A stretch of DNA of 64,000 nt from Bartonella alsatica. Lineage in GTDB: Bacteria; Pseudomonadota; Alphaproteobacteria; Rhizobiales; Rhizobiaceae. Within the stretch, counting starts at the first letter, position 1, and each line of letters opens with the position of its first letter. The notes under the pieces are model-generated. The model did no database searches. It was not told the origin of the DNA and saw only the letters and a program-made list of their open reading frames with translations. This document shows, piece after piece, positions 9,424 through 18,688 of this stretch. Made by a program: the position numbers and the translations under genes. The stretch lies in assembly GCF_013388295.1 (NCBI RefSeq), contig NZ_CP058235.1:1280001-1344000 (forward strand), written 5' to 3'.

Positions 9424-10129
9424 ATTATAAAATTATTCTTTAAATATATCTAAATTTTGTTGAGGGGATAATCTTATTTTTATTAACAAAGTGAGCGATT
9501 ATAGCTTGAGTCTTTTTAATATAAATTTTTTAATATTATAATTATATATTGAATGCATTAAGTAATGATTTACTAGTGCAAGTAATTTAAATAGAAGTAT
9601 TATCAACTTTTTTAGTGCATTGAGAATCATTTAGAGATTTTGCAAAACAAAAGGATTAATTTATCTTCATCAAGTTCTTTATACTTTCTAAAGCCGTCAA
9701 GAATTCATAAAGGTTATAAAAATACTCTGCTCTCCCTAATCCCCATGATGCATGTCCCACTGCAGTTACAATAAATTTTTTTCACATTGATTGTTTACAG
9801 TTTATTAAGAATAAATGTTTTAGAACTTGCACTTAATCCTTAATTTTACCAATGGAGCTATTTGCTTCACATTCAACTATACAGAGCAATTTTAATTCCT
9901 CTCTACGTTTTGTGTTTGTGGAAAAAACTATCCAATTGCTCTGTATGGTGCCTTTTTATCAATTTAAACACATATCTATTCCAACATCAAACCGAAAAAT
10001 TCTCTACTTTGCTATCCGGCAATGTTTTTCATTATTCTTCCTATTCCCTTTAATACTTTTTCAAGTTTTTGTTTTTGAACAAACGTAAGAAGTATAAAAG
10101 CTTTCTCACTATTTTTTCTTTTATCATTT
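9424..10129. other. Gap, probably eroded DNA
   Basis: The frames at 9852-10088 translate to sequences without domains, start sites or family features and overlap each other in two frames, so they are taken as accidental. The right end runs into the methylase remnant. Confidence 0.4.
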
Positions 10130-10880
10130 ATTCAGATATATTCAAAATAGCTTTATAAAAATCATTAAAACCATCCTTCATCGTATTTATGCTGAGCCTT
10201 TTGTTGGAATGGGGGGCTATTCTTTGGGTGGCAATCGATCTCCTTATATGAATCATCAATGGTCGTTCAGAAGATGTGGTGAATTTTTTCCGAATATTGC
10301 AACGTCATTATCATTTTTATGAATCTATTGCGCTCCAGATTAGTGGCTGTGAGAGGCGTTTCAACGTTGTGCTCTACCAGAACCAAAGACACTTACGGAT
10401 TTAGAGCAGGCTTTGCGGTTTTTATATCTGCAGCAGCATTTGAGTTTTGGTGAGCAAGTGGTAAAGCGTACGTTTGGAGTTGATCTTAACCATGGTGTAC
10501 GGTTTAACTCTTTCAAACTCGAATCCTTATTAAAGCTTGTTAACCGTCGTTTAGCGGGTGTGACCATTGAACATTTAGACTGGTTTGATTTTAATTAGGC
10601 GTTATGACCGGTCAAATACCTTGTTTTACCTTGATACGTCTTACTTTGGCATTGAGGATTACTATGGAAAGGATTTGTTTAAGCCGGAGGATTACCAGAC
10701 AATGTCCACACTGCTTGCATAATTAAGGGGAAAGTTTCTTTTGTTTCTTAATGATGAGCCTCAGATGCGAAAGACCTCTAGCCAATTTAAGATAAAAAAT
10801 GTGAATACATCTTATACATGCGCTTCAAAGAAATGGACTCCGGCTCAAGAGCTCATCATTTCAAATTGGCGATTTTTAGA
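10130..10880 (+). pseudogene. Phage D12-class DNA adenine methylase remnant
   Basis: Fragments in several frames assemble into a Dam-type enzyme. HRIYAEPFVGMGG (near 10180-10215) is the FxGxG SAM-binding motif I. EDVVNFFRILQRHYHFYESIALQ, EQALRFLYLQQHLSFGEQ and NGVRFNSF-like pieces follow. YLDTSYFGIEDYYGKDLF is the catalytic region, with DTSY where active enzymes have DPPY. LLFLNDEPQMRK and the end ELIISN complete the fold. There are several frameshifts and an in-frame TAA at 10720. Such stand-alone methylases are common near the ends of P2-like phages. Both the stops and the changed catalytic tetrapeptide indicate an inactive relic. Confidence 0.7.
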
Positions 10881-11007
10881 GGAAGAGAAAATATGCATTA
10901 AAAGGACTTTAAATGGACCTTTTAAAGGTCTTTGAAGACCATTTGAGCCCCCTTTAAAAATCATTAAAAATGAATTTGTATAAAACTTGCTGTCAAGCTA
11001 CACTGAT
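10870..11007 (+). repeat. Phage-end element, copy B (alternative hairpins)
   Basis: This is the partner of 3205-3336. The near-palindrome GACCTTTTAAAGGTC is at 10916-10930 and the hairpin GGTCTTTGAAGACC at 10927-10940. The 14-base hairpin is identical in both copies, whereas the centre of the first palindrome differs (TT here, G in copy A) while both arms are kept. It lies directly downstream of the methylase remnant on the same strand. Confidence 0.7.
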
Positions 11008-11759
11008 TTATTAGAAATGGCATTGTATTGAACCCCTTTGAGTTTTAAACCGCTACACTCACCATTGAATAGCACCAATAATTGCTCTGAAAATAACGAC
11101 AAGAAAATTTTATGTTGCAGCGCTTTGTACTGGTTTGATTTCTGTTCTCGATATATTTCTAATTACATTACTGAAAGTAATGTACTAATCTTGCGTTTGA
11201 ATCTCTTTGGGGTTCATTGAAAACATGATTAGTTTTCAATTTTCTAGGTAGTTGTGTTAGGAAGCAGTCAATTTTTTTGATTTAATTATCTTTAATTTAA
11301 AGTTTCATTTAATTCCTATGACATTCAGTAAACTCAGCTTTTGTTTTGGTATCTTATCATTTGATAGACTGTGCAGAGCTTGTAGTATCAGAATTTTGAA
11401 TATTAGCACATGAAAGGCGGACATCATTCCTTCTTTCGGTAAGAATATTCGATCTATTTCCCCAGCAAATTGCCAAATAGTACAGAATCTACGTAACGCT
11501 ATGCTTTCCAAGGGGGCATATTGCCTTCGATATGCTGGCCAAACACTTTTAAAATTACAGATGCAATATGATAAATCCTTCTAATCACAGCAGTGAATCA
11601 CATAATTATAAAATAAGTTAAATTTTTATAGATAGCTAAGTATTTATAATTATTAAAAATTTCCGTAAGACGTAGTAAATATTTTTAATTAATAATATTT
11701 ATTTATTTTTATTTTAGTATTAACAGTATCTTGAAACTTAGAGATAGTGGGGGGAGCAA
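11008..11759. other. Gap before the biosynthetic cluster
   Basis: Short frames at 11038-11220 (+) and 11305-11511 (-) show no family features. The last 60 bases are extremely AT-rich and end in GTGGGGGGAGC, a strong ribosome binding site for the TTG start at 11760, so the cluster promoter probably lies here. Confidence 0.4.
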
Positions 11760-12905
11760 TTGTTTAAGTCTGCACTAACTTACTATGAAAGGTCTGCTTT
11801 AACACAAGAAGCAAATCTTGCGGATGGTCATGCATATCACAATCTTCACGAGAGCTTTAATGATATTATTGTGGGATTAAAAGATAGTTAGGACTGGGCA
11901 AAATCACACAAAATACCTGAGATAGAGGCGCGTTCATTCAAAAATGGGGTGAGTTGTCAAAATCACCGACGATGGCCAGACATGCGGAATATCTTATTTG
12001 CCCGACAGCCTCTAATTCTATTGATATAGTAGGTGCATACTTAGCCTGCACTCGAAAAAGGACAGCTCTCTTATTACCATGTTTTGATAATCTCCCTCTA
12101 CTGATGAGAAGGCGCAACGTAAACTTAGTGCCGATTCTAGAAGATGATTTATTTATTTTGTCTTCAGATAAAGATGCGCTTTCGAAGTATTTTCTTGAAA
12201 ATAGTTTAGACGCTTTATTTATAGTAAATCCAAACAATCCTACAGGGATGATCTTTAATGAAAACCAGCTTGCAAATATCGCTGACGTATGTCGCGAGCA
12301 TACTGTCATACTGGTTATTGATGCTACATTTAGTTTTTATGATCGTAGAAACCAGATTATCATAAGATATTGGATAGTTCAGGTGTTAAATATGTAATTA
12401 TTGAAGATTCTGGTAAGACTTTTCCAACGCAGGATATGAAAGCTAGCTTAATGCTCTTCCATTCTGAGCTTAAAAGTGCAATACAACAAATTTACGAGGA
12501 AATATTTTTATGTGTGTCTCCCTTTAGTTTGGAAGTAATCACCAGAATTGTTGAACAAGCATCCGAGATTGGATTAGAAGAAGTATTATGGAAAGAAGTG
12601 GATATTAGGCGTACTAATTTTCGTAATATATTAAATCAAACAAATTTAGAGATAGCAAAAAAATCTGTTGCATCGATTATGCTGTTAGAGTGGATTGATT
12701 GCTCTGCAACAGGTTTTAGTGATCTTGATTCGCGCAGCACTGTAAAGCTTTTGGCTTGTGCCTTTTGCCTGGTAGATATTTCTATTGGAGTAGTCCTGAT
12801 GAATTAGGGCATCAATTTGTGAGGGCAAGTTTAATGAAGCAAGACAGTGTATTTGAATTAGCATTGCAGAGGTTACGTGAAGCTGTGTCCAGTGGTTGGA
12901 GATAG
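11760..12905 (+). pseudogene. PLP-dependent class I/II aminotransferase, broken
   Basis: The reconstructed protein of about 380 residues begins at TTG 11760 (LFKSALTYYERSALTQEANLADGHAYHNL) behind a strong GGGGGGAGC site. Recognisable fold-type I parts are LFIVNPNNPTGMIFNENQLANIADVCREHTVILVIDATFSFYD (the NPNNPTG loop and the aspartate binding the PLP nitrogen) and VIIEDSGKTFPTQDMKASLML, whose SGKTF lysine is the Schiff-base residue. It is broken by an in-frame TAG at 11889 and frameshifts near 11940, 12360 and 12760. The end reads QRLREAVSSGW. First gene of a tight six-gene operon, nine bases before the next start. It probably supplied or modified an amino-acid building block; substrate unknown. 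Confidence 0.75.
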
Positions 12906-12914
12906 GGGCTGAAT

Positions 12915-14337
12915 ATGCAAACATTAGGCTCTAACGTTGCTCAAGATATAGAAAGGTTTAAAATAGATTGGGCTTTCTTAAAGCCAGAATTACCTTGGCT
13001 TCAATCTAAGGTGCTATCTAGATGATCCTATACACGTAATATGCTAAAGTTAAAAGTGAGATCTAACGATGTTAGCCTGCGCACATGGAAACTTCAGAGA
13101 TTAGGAGAATTAGTTGACTGGGCTTTTACATCAGTGCCTTTTTATCGTGATCTATATAAAGAGATAGGCTATAGTGTAGGGGAAATTCGATCATATGATG
13201 ATTTTACGCGACTGCCAATAATTTCACGAGAGCATTTACCTTTTGTAGGAGATCTCAATTCATATCATTTGTCAAGTCATTTGCTCCATGATGAGCTGCG
13301 TGGCCTTGAAACTACTGGATCTACGGGTAGACCAGTATAAATAATGATGGATCAATCGCTCACTGAAATTGATACAATCCATCGCATGAATATGTTTGAA
13401 GAAATGTCGGGCAATCAACTAAATCCCAAAGAATGGATATATAATAAATCATGCTCATTGGTGGCATACTAACTTATGTGGGTTTTATCGAGTTTTTACG
13501 GTATCTCAACGTTGCTTAATAGAGTCAATCAAGCAGCATATTCAGCTGCTCAGACCTAAATTTATTTCTTCAATATTTAGTGCCGCAGAAAAATTAGCAG
13601 ATTCTAATATAGATTTAGGGGAGCTGGGAGTCACTTGCTTGAGTACTAATTCTGAAACTTCAACTAGAACCCAACGGAATAGGTTAGAAGTATCATTAAA
13701 TGTAAAAGTTCGAGATGAGTACAGTAGTGAGGAAGTCGGTTTGATGGCATATGAATGTACAGAAGGAAACTACCACCTTTTGGAGCATGACACGCATATT
13801 GAGCTGATTACTGATAGCCATAGTGATTTTGGCAGGATTGTTGGCACTTCACTATGGAACATGGCTATGCCTATAATCCGCTATGATCAAGGTGACTTTG
13901 GGCAGTGGTATGGGCAAACAGCTGGAAGTAATAATGGTTGGGCTGGAGAAAAGTGTTGCTGTGGGTCATCCTATAGACGAATAAAAGCAATACATGGAAG
14001 AATAGACGATGCATTTATAAGTATAAGTAATAGATTAGTACCTTCAGGTATGATGTTAGAAATTGCAGAAAAATGGTTGAGTCATGATGACGCTGGCATC
14101 ATTGAATTTAGAGTAATACAAGAAGAAGTTAATAAGATACGGATTTTAACGGTTTGGAAAAGCGGTACGCCTACCAACAAAGCGATGCAATGCATTAAGA
14201 ACTTTATGAATGAAATGTGTTATCTTTTTCATTCAAAAATAGATGTTGAGCTGGTCACTGTAGATCATATTCCTCCTTTGAATAAACTCAAGAGGCGTAT
14301 ATTCTTTAACAATATAAAAAAACAGCTTAAGTTTTAA
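12915..14337 (+). pseudogene. PaaK/CapK-like adenylate-forming enzyme, broken
   Basis: The reconstructed protein of about 470 residues starts at ATG 12915 (MQTLGSNVAQDIERFKIDWAFLKPELPW). The N-terminal block LGELVDWAFTSVPFYRDLYKEIGY and LETTGSTGRPV match phenylacetate-CoA ligase relatives; TTGSTGRP is the ATP-binding loop of adenylating enzymes. The C-terminal block has IIRYDQGDFGQW and CCCGSSYRRIKAIHGRIDDAFI, the family's 'RYd.GD' and 'C.CG....i.Gr.dD' motifs. Frameshifts lie near 13025, a stop at 13338, and a frame change before 13500 (IKQHIQLLRPKFISSIFSAAEKL). It likely activated a carboxylic acid as an adenylate or thioester for coupling by its neighbour. Confidence 0.75.
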
Positions 14338-14347
14338 GGAAAATTCA

Positions 14348-15238
14348 ATGCATTCATATATGATTGCGATTATCTATGATGAAATGCATCCTCTTTTAGA
14401 GAGAGTGCACGCTACGCTTATAAGAAAAAACTTTAATACAGAGTTTATTCACTGGTCAGAAATCAGAATATTAGCAGCCCCAAATGAAGTTACCTCAAAT
14501 CTTGACGAATTTGACGCTATTTTTATGGACCGCTTGGCAGAATTTAGGTGTTCTTATCACTCTCAATTTATACAGCTTGCAAATCTACCTTCAGTCAACA
14601 ACGCGATAATTAACCAACCATTGTCTTATCAATTAGCTCGCGATAAAGCTCTCACAGCAACTTATTTGGCTAAACTTGATTTTCCAATCCCAGAGACTCA
14701 TATATTTCAAAGCTTAAATCAATTCAATAAGTTTCTCTTAAATAAGGATATAGCTTTAGTGGCTAAATCAACATTGGGTTTTTGCTCGAATGAAGTACAG
14801 ATATTTGCAGCAAAAAATCCACCTCTGGATGAAATAAAAAAATGGTTAAAGCGTGATGGACAATTTATAATTCAGTCTTTCATTGAAAATCCGGGTAGAT
14901 TTATTTGGCGATGCGATATTGTCAGCGGTGAAGTTAAGGTTTGTAATAAAAGGTATGCTTTTAATTCCGGTGGATTATACCCAATTTGCAATGGTACACA
15001 TGGAGGACACATTGAGATTTTGCCTCCAGAAAAATTTGATAATCTCGCTACTTCCTTAGCTCTAGATGCTGTTAAGGCTCTTGGACTTGATATTGCAGGC
15101 GTAGATATAATAGAAGGAGCAGGGGAGAATTTTTACCTTATTGAAGTTAATCCAGAGCCAGACATTTTAATGGATCGATTTGAGTTTCCAGATGCGATTG
15201 CGGAACTGTTAATAAATAAAGCTCGAAAGATAGCTTGA
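14348..15238 (+). CDS. ATP-grasp ligase, RimK/glutathione-synthetase-like
   Basis: An intact 296-residue protein starting ATG 14348 after AAGGAAA. Order: an N-terminal pre-ATP-grasp domain (MIAIIYDEMHPLLERVHATLIRKN), then QPLSYQLARDKALTATYLAKLDFPIPET (typical 'n......dK......L...giPvP.T'). Next come the strand and lysine region ALVAKSTLGFCSNEV, the QSFIENPGRFIWRCDIV clamp, and the metal site GVDIIEGAGENFYLIEVNPEPDI (E..NPEP replaces the common E.N..P). ATP-grasp ligases form amide bonds between carboxylates and amines. It is the only biosynthetic gene of the cluster that remains open. Its TGA overlaps the ABC ATPase ATG by one base. Confidence 0.8.
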   Translation: MHSYMIAIIYDEMHPLLERVHATLIRKNFNTEFIHWSEIRILAAPNEVTSNLDEFDAIFMDRLAEFRCSYHSQFIQLANLPSVNNAIINQPLSYQLARDKALTATYLAKLDFPIPETHIFQSLNQFNKFLLNKDIALVAKSTLGFCSNEVQIFAAKNPPLDEIKKWLKRDGQFIIQSFIENPGRFIWRCDIVSGEVKVCNKRYAFNSGGLYPICNGTHGGHIEILPPEKFDNLATSLALDAVKALGLDIAGVDIIEGAGENFYLIEVNPEPDILMDRFEFPDAIAELLINKARKIA

Positions 15239-16169
15239 TGGTTAAGGTGAATAATCAAAAAATTTTGGTTGATGTAAGGGATGTCTCAAAGGTTTACAAA
15301 AGTCAGAAAGCCTTCTGGGATTATTTTCTTCCCTCAAAGAGGCAAGAAAATAATGATAAATATGCATTAAAAAACGTGACGCTTCAGTTAAGAGCTGGAG
15401 AGTGTTTAGGACTTTTGGGTCCAAATGGAGCAGGAAAATCCACATTAGTCAAAACAATTTGCGGTTTACAAAAAGCTGATTGCGGCAATGTTAGGGTGTT
15501 GGGTTCTTCCCCTTCACATCGCGATTATGATTTCTTAAGAAGAATCGGCGTTGTTTTTGGACATAAGTCTAGCCTATGGTGGGATCTGCCTGTTAAAGAC
15601 AGTTATGCTGTATTACAGAAAATCTATGATATAGATCGTAAAAATTTCATGTTAAAGCTGGAAGAGCTTACGCAAGCTTTGGGTCTGTCTTCAATACTCA
15701 ATAGGAAGGTTCGAAATTTAAGCCTTGGAGAAAGGGTTAAATGTGAAGTTGTGCCGCCCTTATTCATGACCCCGACTTACTGATATTAGATGAGCCGACT
15801 GTTGGGTTGGATATCCTCTCCAAATATGAGTTGCGCAAATATCTTCACAGTCTTGTTAAGCAGCAAAATAAAGGAATTATCATAACAAGCTCACTTGTTG
15901 TACAAGAGCGCCCACTTTCGGATGATTTTATTGAACAAGTCAAGGCAGCTGTTGATCATATTTCAACTCAAGGTAAAATAATTTCAAAAACCATGATGCA
16001 ATCGAAAATGGAATGGCTGATTGACGCAGATATCAAAGATAAAATGTTTGAATGTTTACAAAAACTTGTCATGGATCAGCCAAATATCTTAATTCAATTT
16101 TCTCCACCTTCTCTTGAAGACATTTATTTAAAACAATTTAAGGACAGGGCGAAGCAAGAATGCGTTTAA
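15238..16169 (+). pseudogene. ABC-2 exporter ATPase, frameshifted
   Basis: A 310-residue ABC ATPase split by one frameshift. The 5' part has Walker A GPNGAGKST and FGHKSSLWWDLPVKDSY, typical of export ATPases paired with ABC-2 permeases, and a LSLGERVKCEV signature. Near 15760 the frame changes; the continuation reads AALIHDPDLLILDEPTVGLDI, so Walker B and the D-loop survive in the other frame. The end (PPSLEDIYLKQF) is the usual C-terminal region of such proteins. The start is ATG 15238 overlapping the ligase stop (TGATG) and the 3' end overlaps permease 1 by ten bases. A single indel may suffice to restore it, so a sequencing error cannot be excluded. Confidence 0.8.
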
Positions 16170-16999
16170 AACCTTTCCTGATGCTAAATACAGTGCGGCT
16201 ATATCTTGGTTGTGCAAAGCTATTCGCTTTTATAGCCGTCAAGGAGATCCTTATTGATAAATATATGCTCATAATCGATCTATTATTGGCAACGAGTATT
16301 CCTTTTATCACGCAATATATTATTTGGCACTATATTTACGCCGGCAATGCGGAGGAAAGTGTAAGCGGGTATAATTTTCAGCAATTAATGTTCTACTTTG
16401 CAATTTCTATAGCATTTTGGCGGCTTAACAATTCTTACAGTGTGATTGAATATTTTGCACGAAACATTCAAGCTGGTGAACTCGAACCCCGTTTACTTTG
16501 GCCTATACCCATTCCGGTTCAAAGATTTTGGGATTTTTTGGGTGGTGCTATTATCTATGCATGGCCAATTATTATCATTGTGGCTGTTTGTTTTTTTCTT
16601 TTTGAAGTCGAAATTATAAGCCCGTTCTATTAGTTCTGGACGATTATCTATATCATAGAGACCCAAATATTATGTTATTTAATTGGTCTTTTTATGGCTC
16701 TTAGCACATTTAAATTTGTTCGGCCTGATTTTCTTTTAGCGCTGTTATCTGCACTGCAAGGCATATTAGGCGGGACCATGTTGCCCCCAAGCTTTTGGCC
16801 TGAAACTATAGCACCTATCATGTTTTATAATCCGTTTAGATTTATCATTGCCGCACCCGCTGAACTGATTATCGACCCCAATATTGGTAATTTAATCTCA
16901 TATTCTCTTCAGTTAAACTTATATATGTTTGTGTTCATTGTTCTTTACGCAATTTATTGGAAAGTTGTTATGACTAAATATGAAACAGCAGGAGGTTAA
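16160..16999 (+). pseudogene. ABC-2 type permease 1, interrupted by one stop codon
   Basis: A 279-codon frame with a single in-frame TAG at 16631; upstream and downstream parts are in the same frame and otherwise open. About six hydrophobic helices are seen. NNSYSVIEYFARNIQAGELEPRLLWPIPIPVQRFWDF is the conserved cytoplasmic region of ABC-2 permeases paired with DrrA/NodI-like ATPases ('I..G.l...L..Pi...'), and GGTMLPPSFWPETIAPIMFYNPFRFIIAAPAE is the C-terminal 'P...lp......nP....' signature. One point mutation away from intact. The AGGAGG site for permease 2 is at its 3' end. Confidence 0.8.
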
Positions 17000-17003
17000 A
17001 ATT

Positions 17004-17827
17004 ATGGGAAAATTTCAAGCTTATGTTTCAAATAGTTTGAAAAACTCCAGCGCCTATAAAGCCAATCTCGTGGGGTACATTGCCTTAACATTTATCGTGA
17101 CCCTTATTAGATTATTATATGCTGATTCTATTTATCAAAATACGAGCTCATTAAAAGGATGGACTCTAGAAGAATTTAACGGTCTTATTTTTTTATGTTA
17201 GTGATATCATTATTACTAAACACTTTTGCTTCATCGATAAATAATTTTTTTTATGCGCTTCTTTCAGGAAAATTAGAGCCGCTCTTAATGCAGCCAGTTC
17301 CACTCTTTTATCATATGTTATTGCGATGGGCGAATAATAATAACTTACTAATACTCTTTGGTTTACTGATTTTAGACGCATTGTATGTTAATATGCCCAA
17401 ATTGAATTTCACTCTACTGTCTATAACAATTACTTTGTTGACAGTTTTTTTTACTGTCATTTCCAATCTAGCCTTTGTAACGTTTCTGCATTCTATTTCA
17501 CTTTTAAGTCAAAAATATCTTCCTGTTGAATATATACATAGCGAGATGTTCAAACTCAATCTATTGCCACCGCATCTATTTGGCGTGGTGAGTTTGATAG
17601 CTATAATCTCTCTTGTGCCCTCATTGGTAGGTGCGGGCATAACTGTAACGGCACTATTAAACCCATATTCACGTTTAATATATTATTATTGGCTTTCAAC
17701 TGTAATTTGTGTCTTTATTGCGTGGCAATTCTTTAGAGTTTTAATAAAAAACGGGTTTTACTTGGAGGGTGAGGGCTTTAACAGCTTACTTGTAATCTAT
17801 TTATATCTGTATATACATTATGGATAG
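17004..17827 (+). pseudogene. ABC-2 type permease 2, frameshifted in a T-run
   Basis: It starts at ATG 17004 after AGGAGG. MGKFQAYVSNSLKNSSAYKANLVGYIALTFIVTLIRLLYADSIY is a typical ABC-2 permease N-terminus. The frame is lost in the T7 tract at about 17187-17193 and resumes at 17195 with SLLLNTFASSINNFFYALLSGKLEPLLMQPVPLFYHM, the same 'i..G.le..L.qPv' signature as permease 1. The C-terminus (YLEGEGFNSLLVIYLYLYIHYG) looks altered and its last codons overlap the IS607-type recombinase start at 17820, suggesting insertion at the end of this gene. Together with permease 1 and the ATPase it formed a heterodimeric exporter, presumably for the product of the upstream enzymes. Confidence 0.8.
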
Positions 17828-18126
17828 ATTTATTGGGATAGGTAAGGCCGCTCAAGTTTTGGGTGTTTCGATTAGCACTTTTCGTCGTTGGGAAAGTGAA
17901 GGCAAAATTGTTTCAGAGCATACGGCAGGAGGACACCGCCGTTATGACCTATCCAAGCTTAGACCTGAGCTTTTTCATTCGAGAGAACTTTCTCAAAGAA
18001 AGACCATTGCTTATGCGCGTGTATCGAGCTATGATCAAAAAGACGATTTAGAGCGACAAAAACAGGTTCTTGAGCTTTATTGCGCAAGGCAAGGTTGGAC
18101 TTATGAACTCATCTCTGATTTAGGGT
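17820..18126 (+). pseudogene. IS607-family serine recombinase TnpA, 3'-truncated
   Basis: About 102 residues remain. FIGIGKAAQVLGVSISTFRRWESEGKIVSEHTAGGHRRYDLSKL (3-46) is the MerR-like DNA-binding domain of IS607 TnpA. KTIAYARVSSYDQKDDLERQKQVLELYCARQGW is the resolvase catalytic start; the serine in ARVSS is the nucleophile. Intact proteins continue past DLGSGLN for about 90 more residues, whereas this one ends at ISDLGYG and then runs into another gene in a different frame. Neither tnpB nor the right end of the element is visible. The start overlaps the stop of permease 2. Confidence 0.85.
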
Positions 18127-18372
18127 ACGGATGCAGCGCATGTGTACGGTGGTTTATTAGGCCACTTAACGGCTTGGTGTGAACAGCACCAAATTCCTTA
18201 TGAAGGCATTCCCGTTGGTACAATTAAGAAGGCAACAACAGGGAAAGGCAATGCCTCAAAAGAAGAAATGATTAAGGCGGTGTGTGCAAAAGGACATACG
18301 CCTAAAGACGACAATGAAGCAGATGCTTTGGCAATTTTATATTTAATGAAAGAAGGGGGTATACATGTCTAA
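18124..18372 (+). pseudogene. Phage RuvC-like Holliday-junction nuclease, 5'-truncated
   Basis: The reading frame is open from 18124 (a TAG lies at 18121) and gives GTDAAHVYGGLLGHLTAWCEQHQIPYEGIPVGTIKKATTGKGNASKEEMIKAVCAKGH. It ends TPKDDNEADALAILYLMKEGG, where the EADA aspartate belongs to the RuvC catalytic carboxylate set. The N-terminal half with the first catalytic residues is missing: the IS607 recombinase fragment is joined directly at about 18121-18127. It can be translated from a GTG at 18142 but would be inactive. It is followed by replication-module genes of a temperate phage. Confidence 0.75.
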
Positions 18373-18688
18373 TGCAATGCCATGGATAAGATTCCATTTG
18401 GATGACTGGATAAATGATACAGATAAAATGACATCGGAACAAAGAGGCGTTTATATCACGCTTCTTGTTCGCATGTACGATAAAAAAGCGCCAATTAAAG
18501 AAGATTTTGAAACACTTGCACGTGTTTGCAATTGTTCACAAAAAAAGTTTGCGACTATTGTCGAATATTTAACGAAGAATAACAAACTTCTCCAAACCGA
18601 TAAAGGGTTGTGGAATGCCCGCGTTGAGAAAGAATTAAAAGAAGCCGCATGGCATAAGCACAGGGAGGACAAAGAGAATGTCCAGTAA
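18365..18688 (+). CDS. YdaU-like (DUF1376) phage replication-module protein
   Basis: A 107-residue protein. MPWIRFHLDDWINDTDKMTSEQRGVYITLLVRMYDKKAPI is the DUF1376 N-terminus found in phage-encoded proteins next to replication initiators, and VCNCSQKKFATIVEYLTKNNKLL is the winged-helix-like continuation. It starts 8 bases before the end of the RuvC-like fragment and its own last codons overlap the next ATG (18679) by ten bases, so the genes form a coupled phage operon. Function in the family is unproven; replication initiation is the usual guess. Confidence 0.7.
   Translation: MSNAMPWIRFHLDDWINDTDKMTSEQRGVYITLLVRMYDKKAPIKEDFETLARVCNCSQKKFATIVEYLTKNNKLLQTDKGLWNARVEKELKEAAWHKHREDKENVQ

Noticed and set aside
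9852..10088. Two overlapping frames as a gene
   Set aside because: They overlap in different frames, have no binding site and no family features; composition matches the surrounding gap.
15238..17827. Nodulation NodI-NodJ exporter
   Set aside because: The ATPase resembles export ATPases in general, but there are two distinct permeases of the DrrB/ABC-2 kind and no nod genes nearby, so the NodIJ name is not supported.
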